From NCBI RefSeq assembly GCF_004364315.1, contig NZ_SOBR01000002.1, positions 124,001 through 188,000 on the forward strand: DNA of 64,000 bases, given 5' to 3'. The position numbers were made by a program, and so were the translations under genes. The notes under the pieces were generated by a model that was not told where the DNA came from, searched no databases, and worked only from the letters and a program-made list of their open reading frames with translations. Below are positions 1 through 8,229 of this stretch, in pieces (position 1 is the stretch's first letter; every line of letters starts with the position of its first letter). This stretch comes from Chromohalobacter marismortui. GTDB taxonomy: Bacteria > Pseudomonadota > Gammaproteobacteria > Pseudomonadales > Halomonadaceae.

Positions 1-592
1 TGACCAGCAGCGTATCCCCGCTCAACAGCGTACCGCGCGCTTCCCAATGCAGCACGCTGGCGCCGGGGAAATGCCCGCCCAGCCGGTGCGCCGTCACGCC
101 GGGCAACACCTCCAGCGTCTCGCCCTCCCACGGAGTGAGCGCTTCATCAGGCGCCATGATCCACTCGCGATCCGCTGCGTGCACGTACACCGGGCACTCG
201 AAAGTACGCCCCCAGGACGCCATGCTGCTGTAGAAATGCGGGTGCGACATGACGATGGCCTCGAGCCCGCCCAGCGCCTCGATCAGGGTGACCGTGGCCG
301 CATCCAGCAGACTCAGGCAATCCCACAACACATTGCCGTGGGACGTGCGCAGCAAGAACGCCCGCTGGCCGATGGCGAACGTCGGCACCGTGCCCAGCGC
401 CAGAAGCCCCGGGACCATCTCGCGAAAGGTATTGGTATGCCCCGCCGCCAGCGCCGTCGGCGTCGTCCACTGCTGGCCCGATACCGGCACGTACTGGCGC
501 TCGTCCTCGCATACCGGACACCGCAACGGCGGCGCCTCGCCCGCAGGATACTGCACCCCGCATGTCGCACACAGAAACCCCGGTAGCATCAT
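1..592 (-). CDS. MBL-fold metallohydrolase with N-terminal zinc ribbon (3' end outside window)
   Basis: The reading frame is open from an ATG pair at 592-587 down to the left edge, so the C-terminus is missing. A GGAGGGGG Shine-Dalgarno lies just upstream. The protein starts with two Cys pairs (CATC near residue 8, CPVC near residue 25), a rubredoxin-like zinc ribbon. It continues as a metallo-beta-lactamase fold with a HPHFYSSM segment, a relaxed form of the HxHxxH metal site, and later GGHFPGAS and SGDTLL. These order like MBL hydrolases. Substrate is unknown. It is transcribed leftwards, away from the poxB-like gene, and is probably a single gene. The family call is sound, the biological role is not known. 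Confidence 0.8.
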   Translation of the reverse strand, partial: MMLPGFLCATCGVQYPAGEAPPLRCPVCEDERQYVPVSGQQWTTPTALAAGHTNTFREMVPGLLALGTVPTFAIGQRAFLLRTSHGNVLWDCLSLLDAATVTLIEALGGLEAIVMSHPHFYSSMASWGRTFECPVYVHAADREWIMAPDEALTPWEGETLEVLPGVTAHRLGGHFPGASVLHWEARGTLLSGDTLLV

Positions 593-702
593 CCGTCCCC
601 CTCCCTCATGTTGGCGCGTGGCATGAGTGTGGTCGAGGTCATGGGTCGAGGCCAGGTGGGTAATGACTCACTTTAAAGGTGCCTCATCGTCGCTCAGTCA
701 AT

Positions 703-730
703 AAAAACCGGGCACCTGGCGGCGCCCGGT
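703..730 (-). terminator. Rho-independent terminator of the poxB-like gene
   Basis: A 7-bp stem (ACCGGGC / GCCCGGT, 707-713 with 724-730) is followed on the minus strand by a run of five T (703-707). It sits 30 bases beyond the stop of the 760-2481 gene. Confidence 0.8.
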
Positions 731-759
731 CGTGAGTGAGCATTGACTTGGCCACGCGT

Positions 760-2481
760 TCAGCGCTTGAAGAAGTTGCTCTTGACGAGGTCGACGACAT
801 CCTCCATGCGCCCGTTGAGAACGGCTTTGGTGGAGTAGAGCGCGGTGGAGGCGACTTGTCCGGCTTCCACCTTGGGCGGCATGACGAGTTCCATGCGGTT
901 GACCTTGACGTCGAGCAACGCCGGACCGTCGTGATTGAGCCACTCGGTTATCGCGGGCTTGAGCGCATGGACCTCCTCGACGCGTTTGCCCCAAATGCCC
1001 ATGACCTGGGCCAGTTTGTCGAACTCGGGATTCTCGAGATCGGTATAGCTGTCAAGCAGGCCCTCGACCTTCTGTTCCAGTTCGACGAAGCCCAGCGAAC
1101 TGTTGTTGTAGACGACGATCTTGAGCGGCACCTTCTCCTGCTTGAGGGTGAGGAGGTCGCCCATCAGCATGGTCAGGCCGCCATCGCCGCACATGGCAAT
1201 GACTTGCCGCTCGGGAAAGGCCTTCTGAATGCCGATCGCCTGTGGATAAGCGTTGGCCATGGTGCCGTGGACGAGGCTGGAAAGCGTGCGCCGCCAGCCG
1301 TTGGCATGAATGTGACGCAACATCCAGACCATGGGACTACCGCCATCCGCCGTGAAGATGGCATCGTCGGCGCCCTGCTCATCGAGTGCCAGGGTCAGCG
1401 CCTGGGGGTGGATGAGGGTGTCGTCGTTGGATGCATGGGCATCATGCGCCAGCGCCTCCAGATACTGCTTGCGGCAGCCATCCAGCCATCGGGTATCGGT
1501 CTGCTCGTCGACCATCTTGGCCAGCGCCAGGCAGGTATCGCGCACGCTGCCGACCAGGCCGATGTCCACCGGATGACGCTTGCCGATCTGCTGCGGGTCG
1601 ATATCCACCTGAATGATGGTCGCCTTCTCGGGATAGAACTGCCCCCAGGCGAAGTTGCAGCCCAGCAGCAGGAGCGTGTCGCATTCGGCCACGGCATGAT
1701 AGCCGCCCGCCAGGCCGAAGATACCGGTCATGCCCACCTGGTAGGGATTGTCGGGTTCGATGAAGTCCTTGGCGCGCGAGGTCCAGGCGATCGGCGCATT
1801 GAGCTTGGCCGCCAGTGCCATGACCTCGCTGCGCGCGTGCTCACAGCCAAATCCGGCGAAGATGGATATCTTGCCACCCTGGTTGAGCTGTTTGACGGCG
1901 GGCACGAATTCCTCGGCATTGGGCCGCACGATGGGGTCGAAGCGATGCGCGCGAAACGGCAGGTCCTGACTCGGTGTCTGCGTGAAGATATCGCCGTGCA
2001 CGACGAGCACCGCCACCCCGTTATTGGCCAGTGCCGCCTGGGCGGCCAACGCGGTCATGCGGCGTGCCTGGTCGGGGTTGACGATCGATTCGCAGAACAC
2101 GCTGTACTGTGAGTAGACCGCCTTGGGGTCGACATCCTGAGGGAAGCCGATGCCGGTATCCCCGGTGGCGACCTGAGAGGCGATCAACACCACCGGCGAA
2201 CCACTGCGATGCGCCTCGAACAGCCCATTCACGAAATGCAGGCTCCCGGGTCCGCAGGTACCGGCACACAGCGCCAGCTCGCGGGTCATGTAGGCCTCGC
2301 CCCCCGCGGCGAAGCCGCCGACTTCCTCATGACGCACATGCACCCATTCCAGGGCATCACTGCGCCGAATGGCATCGGTGAAGTGATTGATGGTGTCGCC
2401 GACGACGCCGTAACAGCGCCTGGCGCCCGCGTCCGCCAGTGTCTCGACGATGATCTCGGCCACGTTACTGTGACGACTCAT
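760..2481 (-). CDS. poxB: Thiamine-diphosphate pyruvate oxidase/dehydrogenase, PoxB-like
   Basis: A 573-residue TPP enzyme of the acetolactate synthase / pyruvate oxidase family. The N-terminal PYR domain carries the conserved Glu in HVRHEEVGGFAAG (about residue 51). A central FAD/DHAP-like domain follows, and the C-terminal PP domain has the TPP-Mg motif GDGGLTMLMGDL...YNNSS. Length and motif order match ubiquinone-dependent pyruvate dehydrogenase, which decarboxylates pyruvate to acetate and CO2 at the membrane. The start at 2481 has a clear GGAGGGAA ribosome site. It is monocistronic and ends in its own terminator. Other TPP decarboxylases of the same fold cannot be excluded from sequence alone. 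Confidence 0.8.
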   Translation of the reverse strand: MSRHSNVAEIIVETLADAGARRCYGVVGDTINHFTDAIRRSDALEWVHVRHEEVGGFAAGGEAYMTRELALCAGTCGPGSLHFVNGLFEAHRSGSPVVLIASQVATGDTGIGFPQDVDPKAVYSQYSVFCESIVNPDQARRMTALAAQAALANNGVAVLVVHGDIFTQTPSQDLPFRAHRFDPIVRPNAEEFVPAVKQLNQGGKISIFAGFGCEHARSEVMALAAKLNAPIAWTSRAKDFIEPDNPYQVGMTGIFGLAGGYHAVAECDTLLLLGCNFAWGQFYPEKATIIQVDIDPQQIGKRHPVDIGLVGSVRDTCLALAKMVDEQTDTRWLDGCRKQYLEALAHDAHASNDDTLIHPQALTLALDEQGADDAIFTADGGSPMVWMLRHIHANGWRRTLSSLVHGTMANAYPQAIGIQKAFPERQVIAMCGDGGLTMLMGDLLTLKQEKVPLKIVVYNNSSLGFVELEQKVEGLLDSYTDLENPEFDKLAQVMGIWGKRVEEVHALKPAITEWLNHDGPALLDVKVNRMELVMPPKVEAGQVASTALYSTKAVLNGRMEDVVDLVKSNFFKR

Positions 2482-2669
2482 GCGATTCCCTCCGCATCGG
2501 CGCCCTCAAGGGGCGCGTAAACACGATCGCCACGCCGACGCGTGGCACCTCTCTCACTCTATGCCCGACGAAGGTCGATCTCCAAGCCCTGTGATATTGC
2601 TGGACGCTGTCATCGTGTAGATGCGACTGGCGCGCCTTGGCGGCGTCGCATCGCTGAAAGGGGCAAGCC

Positions 2670-3404
2670 TCAACCGGCCTCGGCCTGCTGTGCCTGGCGT
2701 TCAAGCTCGGCGGTCATCTCTTGGGATAAATCAAGAGCGCTGGCCAATTGATCGAGCCAGGCGCGTTCCATCGGGTTCTGCTCATCGATCACGGCGACAC
2801 TGATCAAGTACATTTCCCGCGCCGCCTGGGGCGAGTCCGCCTCACGGGCCAGAACCTGGGCATCCAATGGCGCCTTCAATTGCTGTTCGACCCAGCGATG
2901 CATTTCGTCATCGGCCCCCAGCGCGTCGATCTGTTCGCTGATCAGCGTCTGTTCTTGCTCATCGATATGGCCATCGGCTCGGGCCGCCATGATCATCGCC
3001 TGCAGGAGTTCCAGGCTCCGCCGCTCCTGATACTCGCCATCGAGCGCCTCGACACGCTCGCCTTCCCCAGCGTCTTGTGGCTCGCTACCCGAGTTTTTGT
3101 TTTGAGCGCTTTGCCAGGCTTTCCAGGCCAGTACGCCGACACCGGCGATCGCGCCGTACTTGAGTGCTTTACCGCCCATCTTGCGACCGCGCTTGGAGCC
3201 GACCAGCATGCCCATGGCACCGCCGCCGAGCAGGCTCTTCATATCGAAACCACCCGAGCTGCCGCCACTGGACTTGCCGTGTGAGGCACTCCCGCCCAGC
3301 TGTTTCGAGAGGCCATCCAGCATCCCCTTCACATCGACACCGCTGCTCTTCTGACTGCCACCGGCCTGTTGCATCAACTGCTGCAGTATCTTGCTTGCGT
3401 TCAT
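2670..3404 (-). CDS. YebE/DUF533 TerB-like protein
   Basis: 244 residues. The N-terminal third is Gly/Ser/Gln-rich (GGSASHGKSSGGSSGG around residues 37-52). It is followed by a short hydrophobic segment (AIAGVGVLAWKAW, about 88-100) that may be one membrane helix. The C-terminal half is a helical TerB-like domain with the acidic motif MIMAARADGHIDEQEQ. This is the layout of the DUF533 inner-membrane proteins of the YebE type, whose role is unresolved; the TerB fold suggests a metal or stress link. The start at 3404 is preceded by GGAGGAG. It stands alone between two transcription units. Confidence 0.8.
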   Translation of the reverse strand: MNASKILQQLMQQAGGSQKSSGVDVKGMLDGLSKQLGGSASHGKSSGGSSGGFDMKSLLGGGAMGMLVGSKRGRKMGGKALKYGAIAGVGVLAWKAWQSAQNKNSGSEPQDAGEGERVEALDGEYQERRSLELLQAMIMAARADGHIDEQEQTLISEQIDALGADDEMHRWVEQQLKAPLDAQVLAREADSPQAAREMYLISVAVIDEQNPMERAWLDQLASALDLSQEMTAELERQAQQAEAG

Positions 3405-3509
3405 TCCCTGGCTCCTCCAGTGATCACTGACGACGCTGCCCCAGGCGCCCCATTACGCAACGCCGCTGCCTTCGGAGAAACCCTGACACAGTTTCTGCCC
3501 ACCGCCCAC

Positions 3510-3535
3510 AAAAAAGCCACGCCAGAAGGCGTGGC
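3510..3535 (-). terminator. Rho-independent terminator downstream of the PHP metallohydrolase gene
   Basis: Perfect 8-bp stem GCCACGCC / GGCGTGGC with an AGAA loop (3516-3535), followed on the minus strand by TTTTTTG. A second 7-bp hairpin (AAGCCCC / GGGGCTT, 3545-3567) lies between it and the stop at 3614. Confidence 0.8.
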
Positions 3536-3613
3536 ATTCCCTTGAAGCCCCTTTGATCGAGGGGCTTGGCGGCGCGTTATCGTGGTTATGGTGACGATGG
3601 CCGGATCACAGGA

Positions 3614-5926
3614 TCAAGCGCCTTCCTCGTCATCGCCGCCGTTAGTCCCCTCGTTGCCGAGGTAATCGGCCTTGCTGGAGCGTTCGAGCCACAGCGGGTT
3701 CGTCCAGGCGGTATCGCCATCGGCATCATCGACTTCCAGCGCGACCCAGCCCTTGGCATCGCCGGGGATCTCGAAAGTCAATGTCGCGTCGGTGCCGTCG
3801 AGCGATTGGGTAGCGAGCACCTCGCCGCCCTGACCGATCAGGCGCGCTTCCTTGAGGCCGTTGACGGCAGTAGCGTTCACCGTCCATTCGCCCTTGGCGT
3901 CCTCGATCAAGCGCAGGGTGTCGCCGAACAGATGCTCCTCGGGGAACAGCAGCGGCCCTTGGGTGGCGTAACCGTGGCCATCCTTGAGGGCACGGGCGAA
4001 CGCGTCCGGGGTCAGCTCACCGGGCACGTGGGCCATCATGCGAATGCGACCGGTAAGGTCATTCCAGGCATCATGCGTATCCGTCCCTGCGGTGAAGTAA
4101 ACCCGCGTCCCCTGGTCCCACAGACGGTGCGCGGCTTTCAGCGTGGCCGCGTTATCCACCTCGGCGTTGAGTTCGAGCAGGTCGAAGTGCGGCGTAAAGC
4201 CGCCGGGCACCTTGCCGTCCCCCAGGTTTTGCAGGTAACCGTAGGCATTGTACGGGTGGTTGAGGGGAATCACCTCGGCGCCCAGGCGGCGCGCATCGGC
4301 GATGATGTCCTGCACGTCAGCGGTGCCGGGATCGACCTTGAGTTCGCCGCTCATCTCGATGGGGAACGGATTCATGTGGCCCCACGAAGGTGAAATCTCG
4401 ATGGACGGAATGAACGGCATCCCGCGTGCGGCAGAGAGCTTGCGGAAGGTGTCGTGGTTGGCAGTGGAGTCGTGATCGCTGATGAAGGTCAGGTCAAGGT
4501 CCGTAGCCAATTGCGCACGCACCACGACATCCGGCGGTGTGGTCCCTTCCAGTACGTTGGCGTGATGGTGCAGGTCAGCACCGTACCAATGTGCGTCGTT
4601 GGGCTCGACGAGGCGCTCGATCTCGACCGTCTTATCGAGCGCTTCCCCGGTCTCGAGGCTAACGTGCAACGTTTCCTCGCGGGCCGTGAAGCCGGCGCCG
4701 GCATTGATGCCCAAGCGGTAATCGCCGGGCGCCAGCTTGAGCTCGGCATGCCCGGCCGGGTCCAGCGCGGTGAAGAAGGTCTGTTTGCCGAGGAATTCCA
4801 CCAGCGGCTGCTGACCCTCGAGAATGGTCAAGCGTGCATCACGCGGCATGTCGCCTTCCTCGCTGCGGATATCGAGGCTCAGCGTGCCGGGGCCTTGCAT
4901 GTCGCTGAAGGTCAGTGTGCGTTCGCTGTCGGCGGTGACATTCAGTTCGACCGACTCGGAATTGGCGAAGCCTTCCGCCGTGGCGTAAGCCTGGTACTCG
5001 CCTACCGGCAGCGGCATCGAGAACGCACCCTCGTCGGCCAGAGTCCAGGCATACGGCACCCCATGCTTCTCGATCACCACCAGCCCGTTATGCGGTGCCT
5101 GGCCACTGCCATTGCGCAGCTGGCCGTGGATGTCGCCGCTCTCCAGGTTCTTGCGCTCGATCTCGTTGGCCACCACCGGGGCCAGATCGCCCGCCGGCAC
5201 GACCTGCAGCCAGCCCTCGAAGCGGCGCGACTCGCCCGCCTTCAGACTGTGCTCCAGGTACATGTCCTTACCTTGATAGTTGATGCGATCGAAATACGGC
5301 GCATGCAGGGCGAAGGCCCAGTCCTGATCGTATGCCACCACCCGATCGGTCAAGGCGGCGCTGGCTTCGGTTTCCTTGGCATCGCCCAGGCCGGGAACAC
5401 CGAACAGGTAACCGGTATCCGGCCATAGCGTGAAACCGGAGCGGATGTTCTGCAGCGGCGCATCACCTCGGTTATCGAGCACGGTTTCCAGATGCACGCG
5501 GTCGCTGCCGGCTTCCAATGTGTAGGTGGTGGTGACCATCGCTTCGCCAAAATTGCGGCTGACGCGGATCACCGCACGCTCGGGCGACTTCTCGACGACC
5601 TCGATCTTCTTGCCGTCGTTGGGCCAGGCGGACCAGTTATCGGGGATGAAATCGGCGAAGGCAATCCGATCCAGATCGACTTCCCCCTCCTTGACCGCCG
5701 CCAGGTCGACCAGGGTGCCTCGCGGCACACCCCAGGGCGGACTTGATTCGATGGCCAGTGCAAAGGCCAGCTTATCGTTGGCGACGGTGAGATCCTGGGC
5801 GTTGATAGCCTCGCCATCCGGAATATTAGTCGCGCCGCGCGTGACGCTGACATCGGCCTGCGCCAGCGAGGCCGCGCTCAAGGCAAGCGCCGCCAGCGGC
5901 ATCAGGCTCCATCTTGAATATGTCAT
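3614..5926 (-). CDS. Secreted CehA/McbA-family PHP metallohydrolase
   Basis: 770 residues beginning with a signal peptide (cleavage after ASLAQA, about residue 24). Residues 25-430 look like beta-rich domains, including carboxypeptidase-regulatory-like stretches near 305 (LPVGEYQAYATAEGF) and 400 (LAPGDYRLGINAGAGF). From about 448 comes a PHP phosphoesterase domain: GADLHHHANVL, then FISDHDST (about 482-489), NHPYNAYG and GTDTHDAWN, giving the expected His/Asp metal ligands. The family includes the carbaryl hydrolase CehA and MCPA-type McbA, but most members have no known substrate. The likely place of action is the periplasm or cell surface. Start 5926 has GAGGGAT upstream. It is divergent from the CDF-type gene. 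Confidence 0.82.
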   Translation of the reverse strand: MTYSRWSLMPLAALALSAASLAQADVSVTRGATNIPDGEAINAQDLTVANDKLAFALAIESSPPWGVPRGTLVDLAAVKEGEVDLDRIAFADFIPDNWSAWPNDGKKIEVVEKSPERAVIRVSRNFGEAMVTTTYTLEAGSDRVHLETVLDNRGDAPLQNIRSGFTLWPDTGYLFGVPGLGDAKETEASAALTDRVVAYDQDWAFALHAPYFDRINYQGKDMYLEHSLKAGESRRFEGWLQVVPAGDLAPVVANEIERKNLESGDIHGQLRNGSGQAPHNGLVVIEKHGVPYAWTLADEGAFSMPLPVGEYQAYATAEGFANSESVELNVTADSERTLTFSDMQGPGTLSLDIRSEEGDMPRDARLTILEGQQPLVEFLGKQTFFTALDPAGHAELKLAPGDYRLGINAGAGFTAREETLHVSLETGEALDKTVEIERLVEPNDAHWYGADLHHHANVLEGTTPPDVVVRAQLATDLDLTFISDHDSTANHDTFRKLSAARGMPFIPSIEISPSWGHMNPFPIEMSGELKVDPGTADVQDIIADARRLGAEVIPLNHPYNAYGYLQNLGDGKVPGGFTPHFDLLELNAEVDNAATLKAAHRLWDQGTRVYFTAGTDTHDAWNDLTGRIRMMAHVPGELTPDAFARALKDGHGYATQGPLLFPEEHLFGDTLRLIEDAKGEWTVNATAVNGLKEARLIGQGGEVLATQSLDGTDATLTFEIPGDAKGWVALEVDDADGDTAWTNPLWLERSSKADYLGNEGTNGGDDEEGA

Positions 5927-6092
5927 GAGATCCCTCTGATGTTGATTTGTTATCCAAGCTTCTCTTTTCCATTATTCAGAATTTTCATTATACGTTCAAA
6001 TTACTGTCATATTTGCAGGATGCTTGCCCTGGAGTGCGCTCCAGGGTTGTAGAATCAGGAAATAACTTTCGACGCACGACACGAGGTGTCTT

Positions 6093-6749
6093 ATGGCATG
6101 CTGCTGCGGTCCTTCATCTTCTTCACCGCAATCGACGCCACGCTACCGACGCGTGCTGTGGATCGCGCTGCTGGTCAACGCGGTGATGTTCGGGGTCGAG
6201 ATGCTGGCAGGGATGAAGGCCGATTCAACCTCGTTGATGGCCGACTCGCTCGACTTCCTGGGCGATGCAGCGAACTACGCCATCAGCCTCGGGGTGCTGG
6301 GCATGGGACTGATGTGGCGCGCCCGAGCCTCGCTGATCAAGGCGGCAACGCTGGCTGGCTTCGGTGTCGTGGTGCTGGGCGTGACGTTGCACAACCTGTT
6401 GGTGGGGAGCTACCCGGATGCGCCGACCATGGGCGCGGTAGGGTTCTTGGCACTGCTCGCCAACCTGGCAGTGCTGGTGCTGTTGATGCGCTATCGCGAG
6501 GGCGACAGCAACATGCAGAGCGTGTGGATCTGCACCCGTAATGATGTCATCGGCAACGGCGCGGTGCTGCTCGCTGCGCTGGGTGTGTTCGGCAGCGGCA
6601 CCGCCCTGCCCGACTTGATCGTGGGCGGCGTGTTCGCCTTTCTATCGCTCTCCGGCGGCTGGAAGATCGCCCGTCAGGCGCGCGGTGAACTCCGCCAGGC
6701 GCACGAGATGGCGCGGTCCGAAACGGTCAGTGCCGGGTCTTCGCATTGA
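6093..6749 (+). CDS. Small cation diffusion facilitator-like transporter
   Basis: 218 residues with about six hydrophobic segments. The motif ADSLDFLGDAANYAISL (about 50-66) matches the transmembrane metal site region of CDF proteins, with Asp at two-turn spacing, and RNDVIGNGAVLLAA provides the second site region. The C-terminal cytoplasmic domain of classical CDF exporters is absent; the protein ends shortly after the last helix with a basic-acidic tail. The N-terminus MACCCGPSSSS is unusually Cys-rich and could bind metal. Likely substrate is a divalent metal such as Zn or Co, by family only. RBS GAGGTG precedes 6093. Confidence 0.75.
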   Translation: MACCCGPSSSSPQSTPRYRRVLWIALLVNAVMFGVEMLAGMKADSTSLMADSLDFLGDAANYAISLGVLGMGLMWRARASLIKAATLAGFGVVVLGVTLHNLLVGSYPDAPTMGAVGFLALLANLAVLVLLMRYREGDSNMQSVWICTRNDVIGNGAVLLAALGVFGSGTALPDLIVGGVFAFLSLSGGWKIARQARGELRQAHEMARSETVSAGSSH

Positions 6750-6788
6750 GCACTTTGCCACCACAAGCACTTCATCACCACAAGTAGC

Positions 6789-6808
6789 GCCCCGGCACTC
6801 GCCGGGGC
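6789..6808. terminator. GC-rich hairpin between convergent genes
   Basis: Perfect 8-bp stem GCCCCGGC / GCCGGGGC with an ACTC loop, between the stops of the CDF-like gene and gbcB. No T-run follows on either strand, so it is a weak intrinsic terminator at best. Confidence 0.45.
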
Positions 6809-6836
6809 CTCTCATCAAGCCGGTTGGGGACTCGTC

Positions 6837-7943
6837 TCAAAACTCGATGGCGACATGGCTCCTGGGCGTGCTGCAGCAGCTCAGAATGTAGCCGTCCGCT
6901 TCGTCGTCCTCGGTGATGCCGCCGTTGTGCTCCATGTTGACGTCACCCGAGAGCTTCTTGACCTTGCAGGTGCCGCAGATGCCCATGCCGCAGGCCTTGG
7001 GGATGTGCAGGCCCAGCTTGGCAGCAGCGGCATGCACGGTCTCCTCGGGCATGATGCGAATACTCTTGCCGCTGTTGCTGAACTCGACCTGCAGCATGTC
7101 GGCGGTATCGACGGCCTCCAGCTCCGCCTCGGCTTGCTCGGCAAGCTCCTCCACATCCGCTCGGACATCGGCGGGCGTGGCTCCGAACGATTCCTCGTGG
7201 TAGTGGCTCATGTCGAAGCCGTTGCTCTTCAGCACCTGCTTGACCGCCTTCATGTACGGCGTGGGTCCGCAGCAGAAGATTTCACGCTCCAGGTAATCCG
7301 GCACCATCAACTCGAGCATCGCCTGCGCCAGATAGCCGCGGAATCCCGCCCAGGCCTCGCCGCTTTCGTCACCGCGTTCGCAGACGATATGCAACCGGAA
7401 GTCGGGAATCCGCGAGAAGATGTGCTCGAGCTCGCGATGGAAAATGATATCGCGCGGCGTCCGCGCGCTGTGCACGAACTGCAGATCGACGTTGGCGTTG
7501 GTGTCGAAGAACCAGCGCGTCATCGACATCAACGGCGTGACGCCGACCCCGCCGGAGAGCATGAGCACCTTGTCGGCGGGGTAATCGATGACGTTGAAGT
7601 CCCCCACCGGACCGTGAACGACAAGCTCGCTGCCGACCTGCAGGTTGTCATGCAGCCAGTTGGAAACGCGCCCATCGGGAAGCCGCTTGACTGTGATAGA
7701 GAAGCTATAGGGCACCGAGGGCGAACTGGAAATCGTGTAGGAGCGCATGATCGGCTCGCCATCGATCTCCAGCTCCAGCGTCACGAATTGTCCGGGCTTG
7801 AAGAAGAACAATACTGGCTGATCGGCCATGAAGCAGAAGGTGCGAACGTCCCAGGTTTCCTGGATGATCTTCACGCAACGCACGTTATGGCGCCCATTGG
7901 TCCAGGTCTGGGTAGTGACGGGATTGAAGAAGTTCAAGGTCAT
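6837..7943 (-). CDS. gbcB: Glycine betaine demethylase reductase subunit
   Basis: 368-residue hybrid reductase that passes electrons from NAD(P)H to the Rieske oxygenase GbcA. The N-terminal ferredoxin-reductase domain has the FAD motif RSYTISSSP (about 67-75), then the nucleotide-binding GGVGVTPLMSM and CGPTPYM. The C-terminal plant-type [2Fe-2S] domain has CGMGICGTC and a distal SCC near residue 358. Domain order and adjacency to gbcA identify it as GbcB. It is divergent from gbcA across a 286-base intergenic region, which suggests shared control by the GbdR regulator encoded at 34962-36095. That regulation is known in Pseudomonas and inferred here. Confidence 0.92.
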   Translation of the reverse strand: MTLNFFNPVTTQTWTNGRHNVRCVKIIQETWDVRTFCFMADQPVLFFFKPGQFVTLELEIDGEPIMRSYTISSSPSVPYSFSITVKRLPDGRVSNWLHDNLQVGSELVVHGPVGDFNVIDYPADKVLMLSGGVGVTPLMSMTRWFFDTNANVDLQFVHSARTPRDIIFHRELEHIFSRIPDFRLHIVCERGDESGEAWAGFRGYLAQAMLELMVPDYLEREIFCCGPTPYMKAVKQVLKSNGFDMSHYHEESFGATPADVRADVEELAEQAEAELEAVDTADMLQVEFSNSGKSIRIMPEETVHAAAAKLGLHIPKACGMGICGTCKVKKLSGDVNMEHNGGITEDDEADGYILSCCSTPRSHVAIEF

Positions 7944-8229
7944 GAGATGGCTACCTGGTCGCGCGGCGATATCTAATTGTCAGGCGCATTGTGGGTGCCC
8001 TCTGCAGCGGCCACTTGCCTGCCAACGACACGCGCATGCCTGCTCTGGCCGCCATCCTGGCGCCCATTCGAGACAAGCGTCGTCACGGCATCGGCGGATG
8101 TCGCGGGCAGACAATCCCCACTGGTGGCAATGCATCACACTGCGTGTCACTCACGCCTCTCACGCAAAAACTCACTCAATGTCATGGCGCCATCCGTTAC
8201 CCGACACGGCGCACGAAGAGGATGCCTTC
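7944..8229. promoter_or_regulatory. Divergent gbcB-gbcA control region with paired TGCCTGC repeats
   Basis: 286 bases separate the two divergent starts. The heptamer TGCCTGC occurs twice in direct orientation, at 8016-8022 and 8037-8043, exactly 21 bases apart, about two helical turns. AraC-type activators such as GbdR bind direct half-sites at that spacing. Assigning these repeats to GbdR is inference. I did not find convincing -35/-10 pairs. Confidence 0.45.

Noticed and set aside
2482-2669. Possible small gene between the poxB-like and YebE-like genes
   Set aside because: The short open frames here have no ribosome site and Arg-rich products; it looks like plain upstream sequence of poxB.
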